From NCBI RefSeq assembly GCF_050589645.1, contig NZ_JBNGOQ010000005.1, positions 62,001 to 126,000 on the forward strand: DNA of 64,000 nucleotides, written 5' to 3'. How positions within the stretch are numbered: position 1 is the stretch's first letter; every line of letters starts with the position of its first letter. Positions 53,979 to 63,789 of the stretch are shown in pieces. This DNA comes from JBNGOQ01 sp050589645 (GTDB lineage Bacteria > Bacteroidota > Bacteroidia > Flavobacteriales > Flavobacteriaceae). A program made the position numbers and the translations under genes. Below the pieces are notes generated by a model. The model was not told the origin of the DNA. It saw only the letters and a program-made list of their open reading frames with translations, and did no database searches.

Positions 53979-55214
53979 TTATTTCTTGGAATGATAGGGG
54001 CCGTATTCCTGTTTGATCTCTAGGGTGGCCTCGTCAACGATAAAAACTTTGAATAGATTACCTTTTGGGTAAACACGGACCACGATATGCCCTCGTAAAC
54101 TTTTGTAGTTATCCCTGAACCACGGCCCATAGGTGACCAGGGTTTCGGGATGCATATTGGTCGCAAAGATGTCGCGCTCTTCGGTAGTGCTGTCCTTGTA
54201 TATAAGACGTTGATACACTTCTTGACCCGGATGGTCCGAACACCAGGATTGTTGTACTACAACCTTGGGGTTGGTGTTTTTTATGAAGAACTCGTTGGTC
54301 GCGTCGCGGTTGCTATGATGGTTCAAGGTGGTCACCTCCAACTTTCCGATGACCTTGGCCATAGGGGTTTCCACATCGAACCAAGAGGGGAGTCCGTACC
54401 CTTGTAAACCCGTGTTGTCCCCTCCGGTGAAATAGTCAAAGGACCCATAGCTTATCTTTATGCCCAGGCTCAAAGGATTTTCGTTGTACTTTCCATCGTA
54501 ATGGGAAAGCATATCCTCTGCCGTAAAATAGTTAAGGGTGTCATTGGCGACACCTGTCCAAATAGTTGCGTTGGTCTTTATGTTCCGAACATGGAAATTA
54601 GGGAAGGAATTTCTTTTGTTGAGCAGCAGTAGTTGTTCCTTGCTGCCCGGAATCAACATTTCCGTTGAAATGTTGCGCTCTTCAATGAAGGAAAGATAAT
54701 CTTGAAACAGCTTGTCCTCTTTGAGATATTCGCGAAGGTTTATAGGGAAATCGTATTTGGGGTAGCCTCGGTCAATGATTTTGCCTATTGGGATGAATTG
54801 GGCCAGTGCAACCAGACTTCCGTAATGATCACTATGGAAATGGGAGACCAACGCGTAGTCTATTTTGAGCTTGTGATCAGAGGGAAAACAGTGCTTTATA
54901 TAGTTTGCGATCCATTCCGCTGCGGAAAGAGAATCATTTGGGATGGTCGCGGTAGCCTTGAGAGGGGCATACTTTGCTTCAAACTGCTCCTTATCCAGGA
55001 TGCCGGCATCAAATAAGAGACTGGTTCCGTCGGGAAAGACCATAAAGGAGGCATCCCCATTACCAGTGTTGATATGATGGATATCCAGATATCCGGTTTC
55101 CCAGGGTTCCAACTTTTTTCCCGTTTCGGCCTCCTTGTCGCCTGATTCCCCTTCACTGCACCCCCAGCAGATGATGAAAAATGCAATGGCGATTAAATGT
55201 GGTGTTCTTCGCAT
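53979..55214 (-). CDS. Metallo-beta-lactamase-fold lipoprotein
   Basis: 411 residues, lipoprotein signal ending IICWGC. The MBL zinc motif is LVSHFHSDHYGSLVAL (HxHxDH) and the partner residues GGDNTG and HHSN follow. Overall similar to ComEC-like extracellular MBL hydrolases. Substrate unknown; its place between the fucosidase and the AraC gene suggests a role with fucose-glycan use, but this is only context. Confidence 0.8.
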   Translation of the reverse strand: MRRTPHLIAIAFFIICWGCSEGESGDKEAETGKKLEPWETGYLDIHHINTGNGDASFMVFPDGTSLLFDAGILDKEQFEAKYAPLKATATIPNDSLSAAEWIANYIKHCFPSDHKLKIDYALVSHFHSDHYGSLVALAQFIPIGKIIDRGYPKYDFPINLREYLKEDKLFQDYLSFIEERNISTEMLIPGSKEQLLLLNKRNSFPNFHVRNIKTNATIWTGVANDTLNYFTAEDMLSHYDGKYNENPLSLGIKISYGSFDYFTGGDNTGLQGYGLPSWFDVETPMAKVIGKLEVTTLNHHSNRDATNEFFIKNTNPKVVVQQSWCSDHPGQEVYQRLIYKDSTTEERDIFATNMHPETLVTYGPWFRDNYKSLRGHIVVRVYPKGNLFKVFIVDEATLEIKQEYGPYHSKK

Positions 55215-55534
55215 ATAGTCTATCTACTTTTGTGGTCAATGTAAAATAAGGGCCGTACTTCATATCCCAGCTTAGGTATGGACGCACGAACGGTATTTTG
55301 ATACACCTAAAAGTCCATTAATTTGAAGACGGTATCTACCAAATAATATACCAAATGCGATACTTTTTTTGCCAGTTTATGGATACCCACACAAAAAGAG
55401 TATAATTAATGTAAGTATTCCTATCTTTATGTTCATGCTTGGTGCACCTTTATTGTGTAGCACGGAGAGGCAATAGGCACCGTTTTGTTATAGGCCCGTT
55501 ACCTATGTTGTTCAATAAGCATAAAATAGAATAG
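55215..55534. promoter_or_regulatory. Divergent intergenic region before AraC regulator of fucose cluster
   Basis: 320 bp between the MBL lipoprotein (minus) and the AraC gene (plus). A/T-rich with several near matches to TAnnTTTG (for example TATCTTTA at about 55431) but no exact box with TTG partner. No RNA gene found. Confidence 0.35.
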
Positions 55535-56428
55535 ATGAAACTGCATTTGTTGGATAGAACCAGTTTTGAGAACAGTTCGTTTACGGTAACCCATAACCAT
55601 TATCCACATTTTCTAAAAGTTTGGCACCACCATCCTGAACTGGAACTTGTGCTCATAGAAAAAAGCTCGGGAACGAGATTCATAGGGGATGGCATAGAGA
55701 AATTTGAGCAAGGAGAGTTAGTGCTTATAGGTAAAAACCTCCCGCATATGTGGTCCAATGACGAGACCTATTTCGATACGGCCTCCAATAAGGTAGCCGA
55801 GGCGATTGCGGTTCACTTCAAAAAGGATTTTTTGGGCACCGATTTTTTATCGGCCCCCGAGCTTCGATCCATTGCCGACCTTTTGGAAAGGGCAGAACGC
55901 GGCATTTTGTTTCTAGAAATAGATGCAGGCCTTGTACAAAGGATAAGAGCGCTGTTAGATCCAGATCCATTTGACAGAATGATAAGGTTCATTAAAATTT
56001 TGCAGGTCTTGGCAAGGCACCAACGGTATAAGCCGCTGTCGAGTATGGGCTATGTAAATTCTTTCCTGAAAACAGAGAACAAACGTCTTCACAAAATATA
56101 TGAATACGTCTTTAAAAATTTTAAGGATTCTGTCCAGGCCAGTGATGTGGCCGAAGTGATTGGAATGAATGCTTCCGCATTTAGCAGATTTTTTAAACGG
56201 GTCCACCGGAAGACCTTTACCCGATACCTCAATGAAATTAGAATAGGGTACTCCTGTAAACTGCTGTTGGAAGATAAGCTAAACATTACGGCGATAGCCT
56301 ACGAATCGGGATTCAACAACATTTCAAATTTTAATAGGCAGTTCAAGGCGATTACCGGAAATGCTCCCAGTACCTTTGTTCAATTTCATACCCAAAAACC
56401 AATTCAAGAACAATTTGGGCAAAAATAG
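55535..56428 (+). CDS. AraC-family regulator of the fucose cluster
   Basis: 297 residues: N-terminal cupin sensor (about 10-140, VTHNHYPHFLKVWHHHPELELV, with a clustered HHH) and C-terminal AraC double helix-turn-helix (about 185-285, ASDVAEVIGMNASAFSRFFKR and IAYESGFNNISNFNRQFK). Directly upstream of the fuconate dehydratase gene, so it probably activates the pathway in response to fucose or a downstream acid. Ligand inferred. Confidence 0.88.
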   Translation: MKLHLLDRTSFENSSFTVTHNHYPHFLKVWHHHPELELVLIEKSSGTRFIGDGIEKFEQGELVLIGKNLPHMWSNDETYFDTASNKVAEAIAVHFKKDFLGTDFLSAPELRSIADLLERAERGILFLEIDAGLVQRIRALLDPDPFDRMIRFIKILQVLARHQRYKPLSSMGYVNSFLKTENKRLHKIYEYVFKNFKDSVQASDVAEVIGMNASAFSRFFKRVHRKTFTRYLNEIRIGYSCKLLLEDKLNITAIAYESGFNNISNFNRQFKAITGNAPSTFVQFHTQKPIQEQFGQK

Positions 56429-56475
56429 TATTGTTCTTGGTGGCTTATTTGGTGGTTAAAATCGTGCATCAAACC

Positions 56476-56483
56476 TAGCTTTG
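56476..56483 (+). promoter_or_regulatory. -7 box of fucose catabolic operon
   Basis: TAGCTTTG is an exact TAnnTTTG, 18 bases before ATG 56502. It overlaps the alternative TTG start codon at 56481, which argues that translation begins at 56502. The -33 position (GGT) is poor, as expected of an activator-dependent promoter. Confidence 0.45.
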
Positions 56484-56501
56484 TCTAAAAACAACCCATT
56501 C

Positions 56502-57827
56502 ATGTTTCCATCAACTTCAATTACGGAAGTACTTGTCAAGGACATTCGTTTCCCTACAAGCGACACCATGGACGGTTCTGACGCCATGAACCCCGATCCG
56601 GATTATTCCGCAGCCTATGTCATTTTAAAGACCGATCATCCCAAGGATTTGGAAGGACATGGTCTCACCTTTACCATAGGTAGGGGGAATGAACTTTGTG
56701 TTGCCGCTATCAGATCGCTGTCCCACTTAATCCTTGGGAAAACGCTTGAGAGTTTTACCGAGAATATGGGAAACTTTTGGAAAATGATAACAGGAGACAG
56801 CCAATTGCGTTGGCTTGGGCCGGAAAAAGGCGTCATTCATTTGGCCACGGCGGCTTTGGTCAATGCCGTTTGGGACCTTTACGCCAAGGCAGAGGGCAAA
56901 CCGCTTTGGAAATTACTCGCGGATATGACCCCTAAAGAACTGGTTTCTTGCATCGATTTCACTTATATTACAGATGCCATACGTCCTGAGGAGGCGTTGG
57001 AAATTTTAGAAAAACATGCAGATACCAAACAAGAACGTATAGATGAATTGTGTAAGGAGGGGTATCCTGCATACACTACCTCCGCAGGTTGGCTGGGATA
57101 TTCGGATGATAAAATGAGGCGTTTGTGCAAAGAAGCCAAAGCTTCTGGATTTAGACACATGAAAATAAAGGTGGGGTCCAATTTGAAGGACGATTTGCGC
57201 AGGGCCGCCATAATCCGGGAAGAAATAGGCCCAGATTTGAAACTGATGATGGATGCCAACCAAAAATGGGACGTGGAAGAGGCAATTATGAACATGGAGG
57301 AGTTGAAAAAATTCGACCCCTGGTGGATCGAGGAGCCCACAAGTCCCGATGATATCTTGGGCCACGCCAGAATCGCAAAAATGGTTGCTCCCATTAAGGT
57401 GGCCACAGGGGAACATTGTCAAAATCGGGTAATGTTCAAGCAACTGATGCAGGCAGGGGCCATAGGGATATGCCAGATTGATAGTTGCAGGGTAGGGGGT
57501 GTAAATGAAATATTGGCCATTTTATTGATGGCTGCTAAATTCAATATTCCTGTATGTCCACATGCGGGAGGTGTAGGCCTTTGCGAATATGTACAACACT
57601 TGTCCATGATAGACTATATTGCGATAAGTGGATCCCTGGAAAATAGGATCATTGAATATGTAGATCATTTGCACGAACATTTTTACGACCCTGTAATCCT
57701 TAAGAACGGAGCCTATATGCCGCCTACGCTCCCTGGGTACAGTATAACCATGAAACCTGCTTCCTTGGAACAATATAGCTTTCCGGAAGGCATCATCTGG
57801 CAATCACAATTAGCAGACAAACACTAA
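56502..57827 (+). CDS. L-fuconate dehydratase
   Basis: 441-residue enolase-superfamily enzyme (mandelate racemase subgroup) turning L-fuconate into 2-keto-3-deoxy-L-fuconate. N-terminal RFPTSDTMDGSDAMNPDPDY is typical of the fuconate group; catalytic Lys in HMKIKVG; metal ligands D in MMDANQKWD, E in WWIEEP, E in KVATGEH; general base His in VCPHAGG. First structural gene of the operon. Start at ATG 56502 because the TTG at 56481 lies in the -7 box. Confidence 0.93.
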   Translation: MFPSTSITEVLVKDIRFPTSDTMDGSDAMNPDPDYSAAYVILKTDHPKDLEGHGLTFTIGRGNELCVAAIRSLSHLILGKTLESFTENMGNFWKMITGDSQLRWLGPEKGVIHLATAALVNAVWDLYAKAEGKPLWKLLADMTPKELVSCIDFTYITDAIRPEEALEILEKHADTKQERIDELCKEGYPAYTTSAGWLGYSDDKMRRLCKEAKASGFRHMKIKVGSNLKDDLRRAAIIREEIGPDLKLMMDANQKWDVEEAIMNMEELKKFDPWWIEEPTSPDDILGHARIAKMVAPIKVATGEHCQNRVMFKQLMQAGAIGICQIDSCRVGGVNEILAILLMAAKFNIPVCPHAGGVGLCEYVQHLSMIDYIAISGSLENRIIEYVDHLHEHFYDPVILKNGAYMPPTLPGYSITMKPASLEQYSFPEGIIWQSQLADKH

Positions 57828-57837
57828 AGTATACCTT

Positions 57838-59172
57838 ATGAAAAAAATAGTGATCCTCTTCCTCGTCCTCATTTGTCAAGGCCTTATTTCCCAGGAAAAA
57901 TATACTCCCGCCAAAGAGAATTTAGAGGCCAGATCATGGTTCGAGGATGCCAAATTCGGCATGTTCATCCACTGGGGCGTCTATAGCTTACTGGGCGATG
58001 CCGAATGGGTAATGCAACATCAGGACATACCGATAGATCGCTATGAACTATTGCCCACTTTTTTTAATCCAATCGATTTTGATGCCAAGGAAATAGTGAC
58101 CTTGGCCAAGGAAGCGGGAATGAAGTACATTACCATTACTACAAAACATCACGATGGTTTTGCCATGTACGATTCCAAGGTTTCGGATTACAATATTGTG
58201 GCGGCCACGCCGTACGGGAAAGACATCTTTAGGATGTTGGAGCAAGAGTGCAAAAAACAGGGCATAAAATTATTTGCCTACTATTCGCAATTGGATTGGC
58301 ACCATCCCGATTATTTTCCCCGCGGCTGGACCGGCAGAAAAACGGGCAGACCGGAAACAGGGAATTGGGAGGCTTATTTGGCCTATCAAGACGCCCAGAT
58401 CAAGGAACTTGCGGAGAACTATGATATCGCAGGATTCTGGTTCGATGGATGGTGGGATCAGGCACCCCATAAGACCGATTGGCACGAGGCCGTGGAATAT
58501 CGGATAAAAGGAATTGATTGGAAGCTGGAACGGACGTATAAAATGATCCACGAGGTAGATCCAAAACTGCTTATTGGAAACAATCACCATGAACTTCCGA
58601 TTGCCGGGGAGGATTTCCAAATGTTCGAAAGAGATCTTCCCGGAAAGAACACTACAGGTTTTGGAGGTGCGGAAATTGGAAGCTTACCCTTGGAAACCTG
58701 TGAAACCATTAATCAATCATGGGGCTTTAACCTTCAGGACGGAAAACACAAGTCGGTCAAGGAACTTGTTCTCTATCTGGTGAAAGCGGCAGGAAACAAT
58801 GCCAATTTTCTTTTAAATGTAGGGCCTATGCCCAACGGCGGAATTCAGGAAGAGCACAAAACCAGGTTAAGAACGGTTGGAAAGTGGTTACAGGCCAATG
58901 GGGAGACCATTTACGGGACAAGGCAAGGAAATGTGACGGTGGAGGAAAAAATTGTGTCCACGCAAAAAGGGAATATCCTGTATTTGCATATTTTGGAGCT
59001 GACAGGTGAGGAGGTACGTATTCCTGATTTTGATCGGAAAATAAAAAAGATTTCCTTTTTTACGGATAAGACGCCTGTAGATTTCACTTTGAGAAAGGGC
59101 GAATTGAAATTTAGCGTACCCGAAAATAAAAGGGAGCATATAGATACCATAATAGAAATCACCTTAAAATAA
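57838..59172 (+). CDS. GH29 alpha-L-fucosidase
   Basis: 444 residues with signal peptide KKIVILFLVLICQGLISQ. GH29 features: FGMFIHWGVYSLLGD, ITTKHHDGFAMYDSK, nucleophile Asp in GFWFDGWWDQ, and FLLNVGPMPNGG. Cotranscribed with the fucose catabolic genes (gap 10 bases), so L-fucose release is coupled to its use. The second GH29 of the locus. Confidence 0.94.
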   Translation: MKKIVILFLVLICQGLISQEKYTPAKENLEARSWFEDAKFGMFIHWGVYSLLGDAEWVMQHQDIPIDRYELLPTFFNPIDFDAKEIVTLAKEAGMKYITITTKHHDGFAMYDSKVSDYNIVAATPYGKDIFRMLEQECKKQGIKLFAYYSQLDWHHPDYFPRGWTGRKTGRPETGNWEAYLAYQDAQIKELAENYDIAGFWFDGWWDQAPHKTDWHEAVEYRIKGIDWKLERTYKMIHEVDPKLLIGNNHHELPIAGEDFQMFERDLPGKNTTGFGGAEIGSLPLETCETINQSWGFNLQDGKHKSVKELVLYLVKAAGNNANFLLNVGPMPNGGIQEEHKTRLRTVGKWLQANGETIYGTRQGNVTVEEKIVSTQKGNILYLHILELTGEEVRIPDFDRKIKKISFFTDKTPVDFTLRKGELKFSVPENKREHIDTIIEITLK

Positions 59173-59177
59173 TACAG

Positions 59178-59954
59178 ATGTCGCTATTTAGCTTAAAAGG
59201 TAAAACTGCGGTCATTACAGGTGGGGGGAGTGGCATAGGCGGGGCCATTTCAAAAACATTTGCAGACCAAGGCGCTACAGTGCATATCTTGGAGCTGAAT
59301 CTGGAAAGGGCGCTATCCATTGTCGATGAGATCAAAAGTACCGGAGGCAGGGCTATGGCCCATCAATGCGACGTGTCGTCACAACAAGAAGTACAGGGGG
59401 TTATAAAAACCATCACTGAGAGTGCCAAGATCCATATTTTGGTCAATAACGCGGGAATAGCCCATGTGGGAAATGTAGAGTCTACGGAAGAAGCGGATAT
59501 GGATAGATTGTACCAGGTCAATATCAAAGGGGTGTATAACTGTATCCGTGCCTGTATTACGACCATGAAAGAACATGGGGGCATCATCTTGAACATGGCC
59601 TCGATCGCTTCCACTGTAGGTATATCCGATCGGTTTGCCTATGCCATGTCCAAGGGAGCCGTACTTACCATGACCTATTCCGTGGCCAAGGATTATCTGG
59701 ATTATGGCATTCGCTGCAACAGTATTTCCCCTGCCAGGGTACATACGCCCTTTGTTGATGGGTTTATTAAAAAGACATATCCGGGGAAAGAGAACGAGAT
59801 GTTTGCAAAGCTTTCAAAAACACAACCCATTGGTCGTATGGGAAAACCTGGGGAAGTGGCGCATCTGGCCCTTTATCTATGCTCCGATGAGGCATCCTTT
59901 ATAACGGGGACCGATTTCCCCATAGATGGCGGATTTATAAAACTAAATGGATAA
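59178..59954 (+). CDS. SDR, probable 2-keto-3-deoxy-L-fuconate dehydrogenase
   Basis: 258-residue short-chain dehydrogenase/reductase. Cofactor motif TGGGSGIGGA, NNAGIAHVG, catalytic Tyr-Lys in RFAYAMSKGA. Best fits the step from 2-keto-3-deoxy-L-fuconate to 2,4-diketo-3-deoxy-L-fuconate, which in this pathway is usually an NAD SDR lying next to the FAH hydrolase; here it is directly before it with no gap (59954/59955). The exact substrate assignment between the two SDRs is inferred. Confidence 0.85.
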   Translation: MSLFSLKGKTAVITGGGSGIGGAISKTFADQGATVHILELNLERALSIVDEIKSTGGRAMAHQCDVSSQQEVQGVIKTITESAKIHILVNNAGIAHVGNVESTEEADMDRLYQVNIKGVYNCIRACITTMKEHGGIILNMASIASTVGISDRFAYAMSKGAVLTMTYSVAKDYLDYGIRCNSISPARVHTPFVDGFIKKTYPGKENEMFAKLSKTQPIGRMGKPGEVAHLALYLCSDEASFITGTDFPIDGGFIKLNG

Positions 59955-60821
59955 ATGAAATTAATACGTTTTGGAATAGCGGACAAGGAAAAACCAGGGG
60001 TGGAACAACCAGATGGTACACGTTTGGACGTAACGGCTTTTGGGCAGGATTACGAGGAAACGTTTTTTGCCACGGATGGCATAGGACGTTTGCAAAAATG
60101 GGTTGCGGAAAATGGATCTACATGCCCCTTGGTCGATAAGGAAACACGTTTAGGGCCACCCGTATGCCGTCCTTCCAAGCTGGTATGTGTGGGACTTAAT
60201 TATGCGCAGCACGCTGCCGAGAGCGGTATGGAAATCCCTGAGGAACCGGTGTTGTTCTTTAAGGCAACAACGGCCATTGTGGGCCCTAATGATGATTTGA
60301 TACTTCCCAAGGGGAGTAAAAAGACCGATTGGGAAGTGGAACTGGCCGTAGTTATCGGTAAGCGCACATCCTATGTACCCCTGAAAGATGCTATGGATCA
60401 TGTTGCAGGTTATGTCCTGCACAACGACTATAGCGAAAGGGAATATCAATTGGAACGCGAAGGCCAATGGGTAAAAGGAAAAAGTTGCGATACTTTTGCC
60501 CCTTTGGGACCTTTTTTGGTTACCCAGGATGAAATCAAAGATCCGCACCAGCTTGATCTTTGGTTGAAGTTGAACGGGGAGACCATGCAGCGCAGCAATA
60601 CCTCCGACCTGGTATTCAAAATTCCAGAACTAGTAAGCTATATTAGCGAATTTATGACACTGCTTCCCGGCGACATCATTTCCACAGGGACTCCCTTCGG
60701 TGTGGGATTGGGATTAGATCCACCGAGATATCTGAAAGCGGGGGACTTGGTCGAGTTGGGAATAACAGGCCTGGGAAGTTCAAAACAACGTGCAAAGACC
60801 TATCAAAAAAATGACTATTGA
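59955..60821 (+). CDS. FAH-family 2,4-diketo-3-deoxy-L-fuconate hydrolase
   Basis: 288 residues of the fumarylacetoacetate hydrolase family. Metal ligands are in TDWEVELAVVIG (Glu-x-Glu) and NDYSEREYQ (Asp); the substrate loop is RSNTSDLVFKIPEL. It would cleave the diketo acid to pyruvate and L-lactate, the last step. Its ATG follows the SDR stop directly, and its stop overlaps the amidohydrolase start. Confidence 0.9.
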   Translation: MKLIRFGIADKEKPGVEQPDGTRLDVTAFGQDYEETFFATDGIGRLQKWVAENGSTCPLVDKETRLGPPVCRPSKLVCVGLNYAQHAAESGMEIPEEPVLFFKATTAIVGPNDDLILPKGSKKTDWEVELAVVIGKRTSYVPLKDAMDHVAGYVLHNDYSEREYQLEREGQWVKGKSCDTFAPLGPFLVTQDEIKDPHQLDLWLKLNGETMQRSNTSDLVFKIPELVSYISEFMTLLPGDIISTGTPFGVGLGLDPPRYLKAGDLVELGITGLGSSKQRAKTYQKNDY

Positions 60822-61644
60822 CAGTCACCAACATTTTTGGGCGTACGATGCCGAGCGGTATTCTTGGATAAACGAATCCATGAAAGCGATCCAAAGGGAT
60901 TTTCTGCCATCGGACCTGCTACCAATCCTCAAAAAAAACGGCATTGATGGCTGTATTGCCGTGCAGGCCGATCAGTCGGAGGCTGAGACCGAATTTTTAC
61001 TGGAACTTGCTGCAAAAAACGATTTTATAAAAGGTGTTGTGGGCTGGGTAGATTTACAGAAGAGCAATGTAAGGGAGCGTTTGGAACACTTCTCGTCGAA
61101 CAAATTGTTCAAGGGGGTACGTCATATTGTTCAGGATGAACCTGATGAATATTTCATGCTGAGACCTGATTTTCAAAGGGGAATAGCACAACTCTCCGCG
61201 TTTGACCTTGCCTATGACATTTTGGTGTATCAACAACAATTGCCTTCGGCTATTGCCTTGGTACATAATTTTCCTGCCCAGACGTTTGTTTTGGACCATA
61301 TGGCAAAACCTAGGATTTCCAAAGGCCTGGACCCCGGATGGAAATTAAATATCAAAGAACTGGCAAAATGTCCCAATGTTTACTGTAAATTGTCGGGATT
61401 GGTCACGGAGACCAAAGGCTTTAATTGGGAAAAAGGTGATTTTGTTCCATTTTTGGACACGGTGTTGGAAGCTTTTGGGGCGGATAGGGTGCTGTTCGGG
61501 TCCGACTGGCCTGTATGTTTGTTGGCGGCTTCCTACGGCGACGTAAAGGGGATACTAGATCGTTATATGGAACAACGCTCCTGGGTCGAAAAAGACCTGA
61601 TTTTTGGTAAGAACGCGATCTCTGCATATCAACTGGCAATTTAA
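60811..61644 (+). CDS. Amidohydrolase, probable L-fucono-lactone hydrolase
   Basis: 277 residues of the amidohydrolase superfamily (COG3618 type). N-terminal HxH in MTIDSHQHFWAYDAE and the conserved Asp in VLFGSDWPVCL are the metal and catalytic motifs. Opens L-fucono-1,5-lactone to L-fuconate. The ATG at 60811 overlaps the end of the hydrolase gene (ATGACTATTGA), which decides the start. Confidence 0.9.
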   Translation: MTIDSHQHFWAYDAERYSWINESMKAIQRDFLPSDLLPILKKNGIDGCIAVQADQSEAETEFLLELAAKNDFIKGVVGWVDLQKSNVRERLEHFSSNKLFKGVRHIVQDEPDEYFMLRPDFQRGIAQLSAFDLAYDILVYQQQLPSAIALVHNFPAQTFVLDHMAKPRISKGLDPGWKLNIKELAKCPNVYCKLSGLVTETKGFNWEKGDFVPFLDTVLEAFGADRVLFGSDWPVCLLAASYGDVKGILDRYMEQRSWVEKDLIFGKNAISAYQLAI

Positions 61645-61655
61645 AGGCACTACGT

Positions 61656-62435
61656 ATGGATTTACAACTACAGGAGAAGATTATTATCGTTACCGGAGGT
61701 TCCAAGGGCATAGGAAATGGTATCGTCAATGTGCTTTCGGATGAAGGGGCGATTCCGGTAATCGTTGGAAGAAATAAGGAGCACGTTCTAAACGCTGTAA
61801 AAATAATCGAAGCCAAGAATAGAAAGGCATACTACGCCCTGGCGGAACTCACCGATCCCGATCAATGCAAAGCCGCGGTAAACACGGTAATTCAAAAATT
61901 CGGCAGGATAGACGGTTTGGTGAACAATGCGGGCATAAACGATGGCATAGGCTTGGAGAAAGGGAATTATGAGGATTTTATCACCTCTATAAACCGAAAC
62001 CTTACCCATTACTACCTTATGGCACACTACGCACTGACAGAACTTAAAAAAAGCAAAGGCGCCATTGTCAATATAGGCTCCAAGACATCGGTTACCGGGC
62101 AGGGGGGAACATCGGGATATGCCGCGGCCAATGGGGGACGTAATGCCCTTACCCGGGAATGGGCCGTTGAACTTTTGCCTTACCAAATACGGGTGAACGC
62201 GGTGATTGTGGCCGAATGCCTAACACCCTTATATGAACGTTGGTTAAAAACCTTCCCGGATCCGGAAAAAAAACGAAAGGAGATTACCTCTAAAATCCCC
62301 TTGGAAAACAGAATGACCACTATAGAGGAAATAGCGAATACCGTAGCCTTTCTGCTATCTCCAAAGTCCAGTCATACTACCGGACAGTTGCTTTTTGTGG
62401 ATGGGGGCTATACCCATTTAGACCGTACACTGTAG
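61656..62435 (+). CDS. SDR, probable L-fucose dehydrogenase
   Basis: 259-residue SDR. Cofactor motif TGGSKGIGNG, then VNNAGINDG, and the segment GTSGYAAANGGRNALTREWA in place of the usual YxxxK: Tyr is kept but the Lys position is Asn. Likely oxidises L-fucose to L-fucono-lactone with NAD(P), the first step. Follows the lactonase after 11 bases and precedes fucP. The Asn may be a subgroup feature; check against characterised fucose dehydrogenases. Confidence 0.82.
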   Translation: MDLQLQEKIIIVTGGSKGIGNGIVNVLSDEGAIPVIVGRNKEHVLNAVKIIEAKNRKAYYALAELTDPDQCKAAVNTVIQKFGRIDGLVNNAGINDGIGLEKGNYEDFITSINRNLTHYYLMAHYALTELKKSKGAIVNIGSKTSVTGQGGTSGYAAANGGRNALTREWAVELLPYQIRVNAVIVAECLTPLYERWLKTFPDPEKKRKEITSKIPLENRMTTIEEIANTVAFLLSPKSSHTTGQLLFVDGGYTHLDRTL

Positions 62436-62455
62436 CGCTGCTGATACGTTGATCC

Positions 62456-63778
62456 ATGAAAAACGACAAGAAAATACCTATCGTAGCGAAAAAAGTACTG
62501 CTTCCCTTTGTTTTGATCACCTCGCTTTTTGCGCTTTGGGGCTTTGCCAATGATATTACCAATCCTATGGTATCGGCCTTCAAAAAAATCTTGGAGCTCA
62601 ATAATACCCAGGCGTCTTGGGTACAGGCGGCATTTTATGGAGGGTATTTCACCATGGCCCTACCGGCCGCTTTTGTAGTGAAGAAATATACCTACAAAGC
62701 AGGGATTCTTATGGGCTTGGTCCTCTATGCAGTGGGGGCATTGCTTTTTTATCCCGCAGCGGCCCTGGAAAACTATTTTTTCTTTTTGATGGCACTCTAC
62801 ATCCTTACGTTTGGCCTTGCCTTTTTGGAGACCACGGCAAATCCCTTTATTTTATCCATGGGAGCGGAAGAGACGGCAACCCAACGCCTAAATTTGGCAC
62901 AGGCTTTTAATCCGGTCGGCGCCCTATCCGGACTCTTTGTGGCCCAAACCTTTATTTTGGGCGCTCTGCAATCCGATAATCTGGACGAGCAGGGCAACAG
63001 CATCTACGAAACCCTTTCCGGAACGGCCAAAGCTGCTGTAAAGACGTCCGATCTCATGGTCATCAGAAATCCATATGTGGGTCTGGGTCTCTTTGTACTG
63101 TTCATGCTGGTCCTCATAGCGCTGGTGAAGATGCCCGAGAAAAATAAGAAGGACCAGACAAGCGGTATGTGGGATTCCATTCGAGGCCTTTTTAAGAAGG
63201 AACGCTTTGTTGGCGGGGTCGTAACACAGATGTTCTATGTAGGGGCGCAGATTATGTGTTGGACGTATATTTATCAGTATGCGGAAAATCTAGGGATAAA
63301 CAACAGGAATGCGGTGAATTATGCCTATGTGGCCCTAGGTATCTTTTTACTGGGCCGTTTTTTATGCACCTATTTGTTGCGCTTTATCAATTCGGGAAAA
63401 TTGCTGATGCTTTTGTCCTTGTTCGCCATTATATGCTGCTTGGGAACCATTTTTATCGAGGGCATCGGCGGGCTCTACTGTTTGGTGCTGATTTCGTTCT
63501 GTATGTCCTTGATGTTTCCCACCATTTATGGGATCGCGTTGACCGGACTGGGAGAAGATGCCAAACCTGCCTCGGCCTTCCTGGTCATGGCCATTGTGGG
63601 AGGTGCCTTTATGCCCATTCTACAGGGGTTGATTCTGGATATTGGCGGTAGTGCCTATGCCGACGTCAGGATATTGGGCGTGCCCGAAGTAAATTTCTCC
63701 TTTATTCTTCCCTTGCTCTGCTTTGTGGTGGTGAGCATTTACGGGTATAGAACTTTTAAGGTATATGCTATTGGCTAA
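62456..63778 (+). CDS. fucP: L-fucose:H+ symporter
   Basis: 440-residue major facilitator with 12 helices, FucP/GGP type. Blocks: LFALWGFANDITNPMVSAFK in helix 1 (with the Asp that couples protons), PAAFVVKKYTYKAGI, and LAFLETTANPFILSMG in helix 4-5 with the acidic residue near the substrate. Imports L-fucose released by the two GH29 enzymes. Cotranscribed with the catabolic genes. Confidence 0.94.
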   Translation: MKNDKKIPIVAKKVLLPFVLITSLFALWGFANDITNPMVSAFKKILELNNTQASWVQAAFYGGYFTMALPAAFVVKKYTYKAGILMGLVLYAVGALLFYPAAALENYFFFLMALYILTFGLAFLETTANPFILSMGAEETATQRLNLAQAFNPVGALSGLFVAQTFILGALQSDNLDEQGNSIYETLSGTAKAAVKTSDLMVIRNPYVGLGLFVLFMLVLIALVKMPEKNKKDQTSGMWDSIRGLFKKERFVGGVVTQMFYVGAQIMCWTYIYQYAENLGINNRNAVNYAYVALGIFLLGRFLCTYLLRFINSGKLLMLLSLFAIICCLGTIFIEGIGGLYCLVLISFCMSLMFPTIYGIALTGLGEDAKPASAFLVMAIVGGAFMPILQGLILDIGGSAYADVRILGVPEVNFSFILPLLCFVVVSIYGYRTFKVYAIG

Positions 63779-63789
63779 AACAAAATAAA

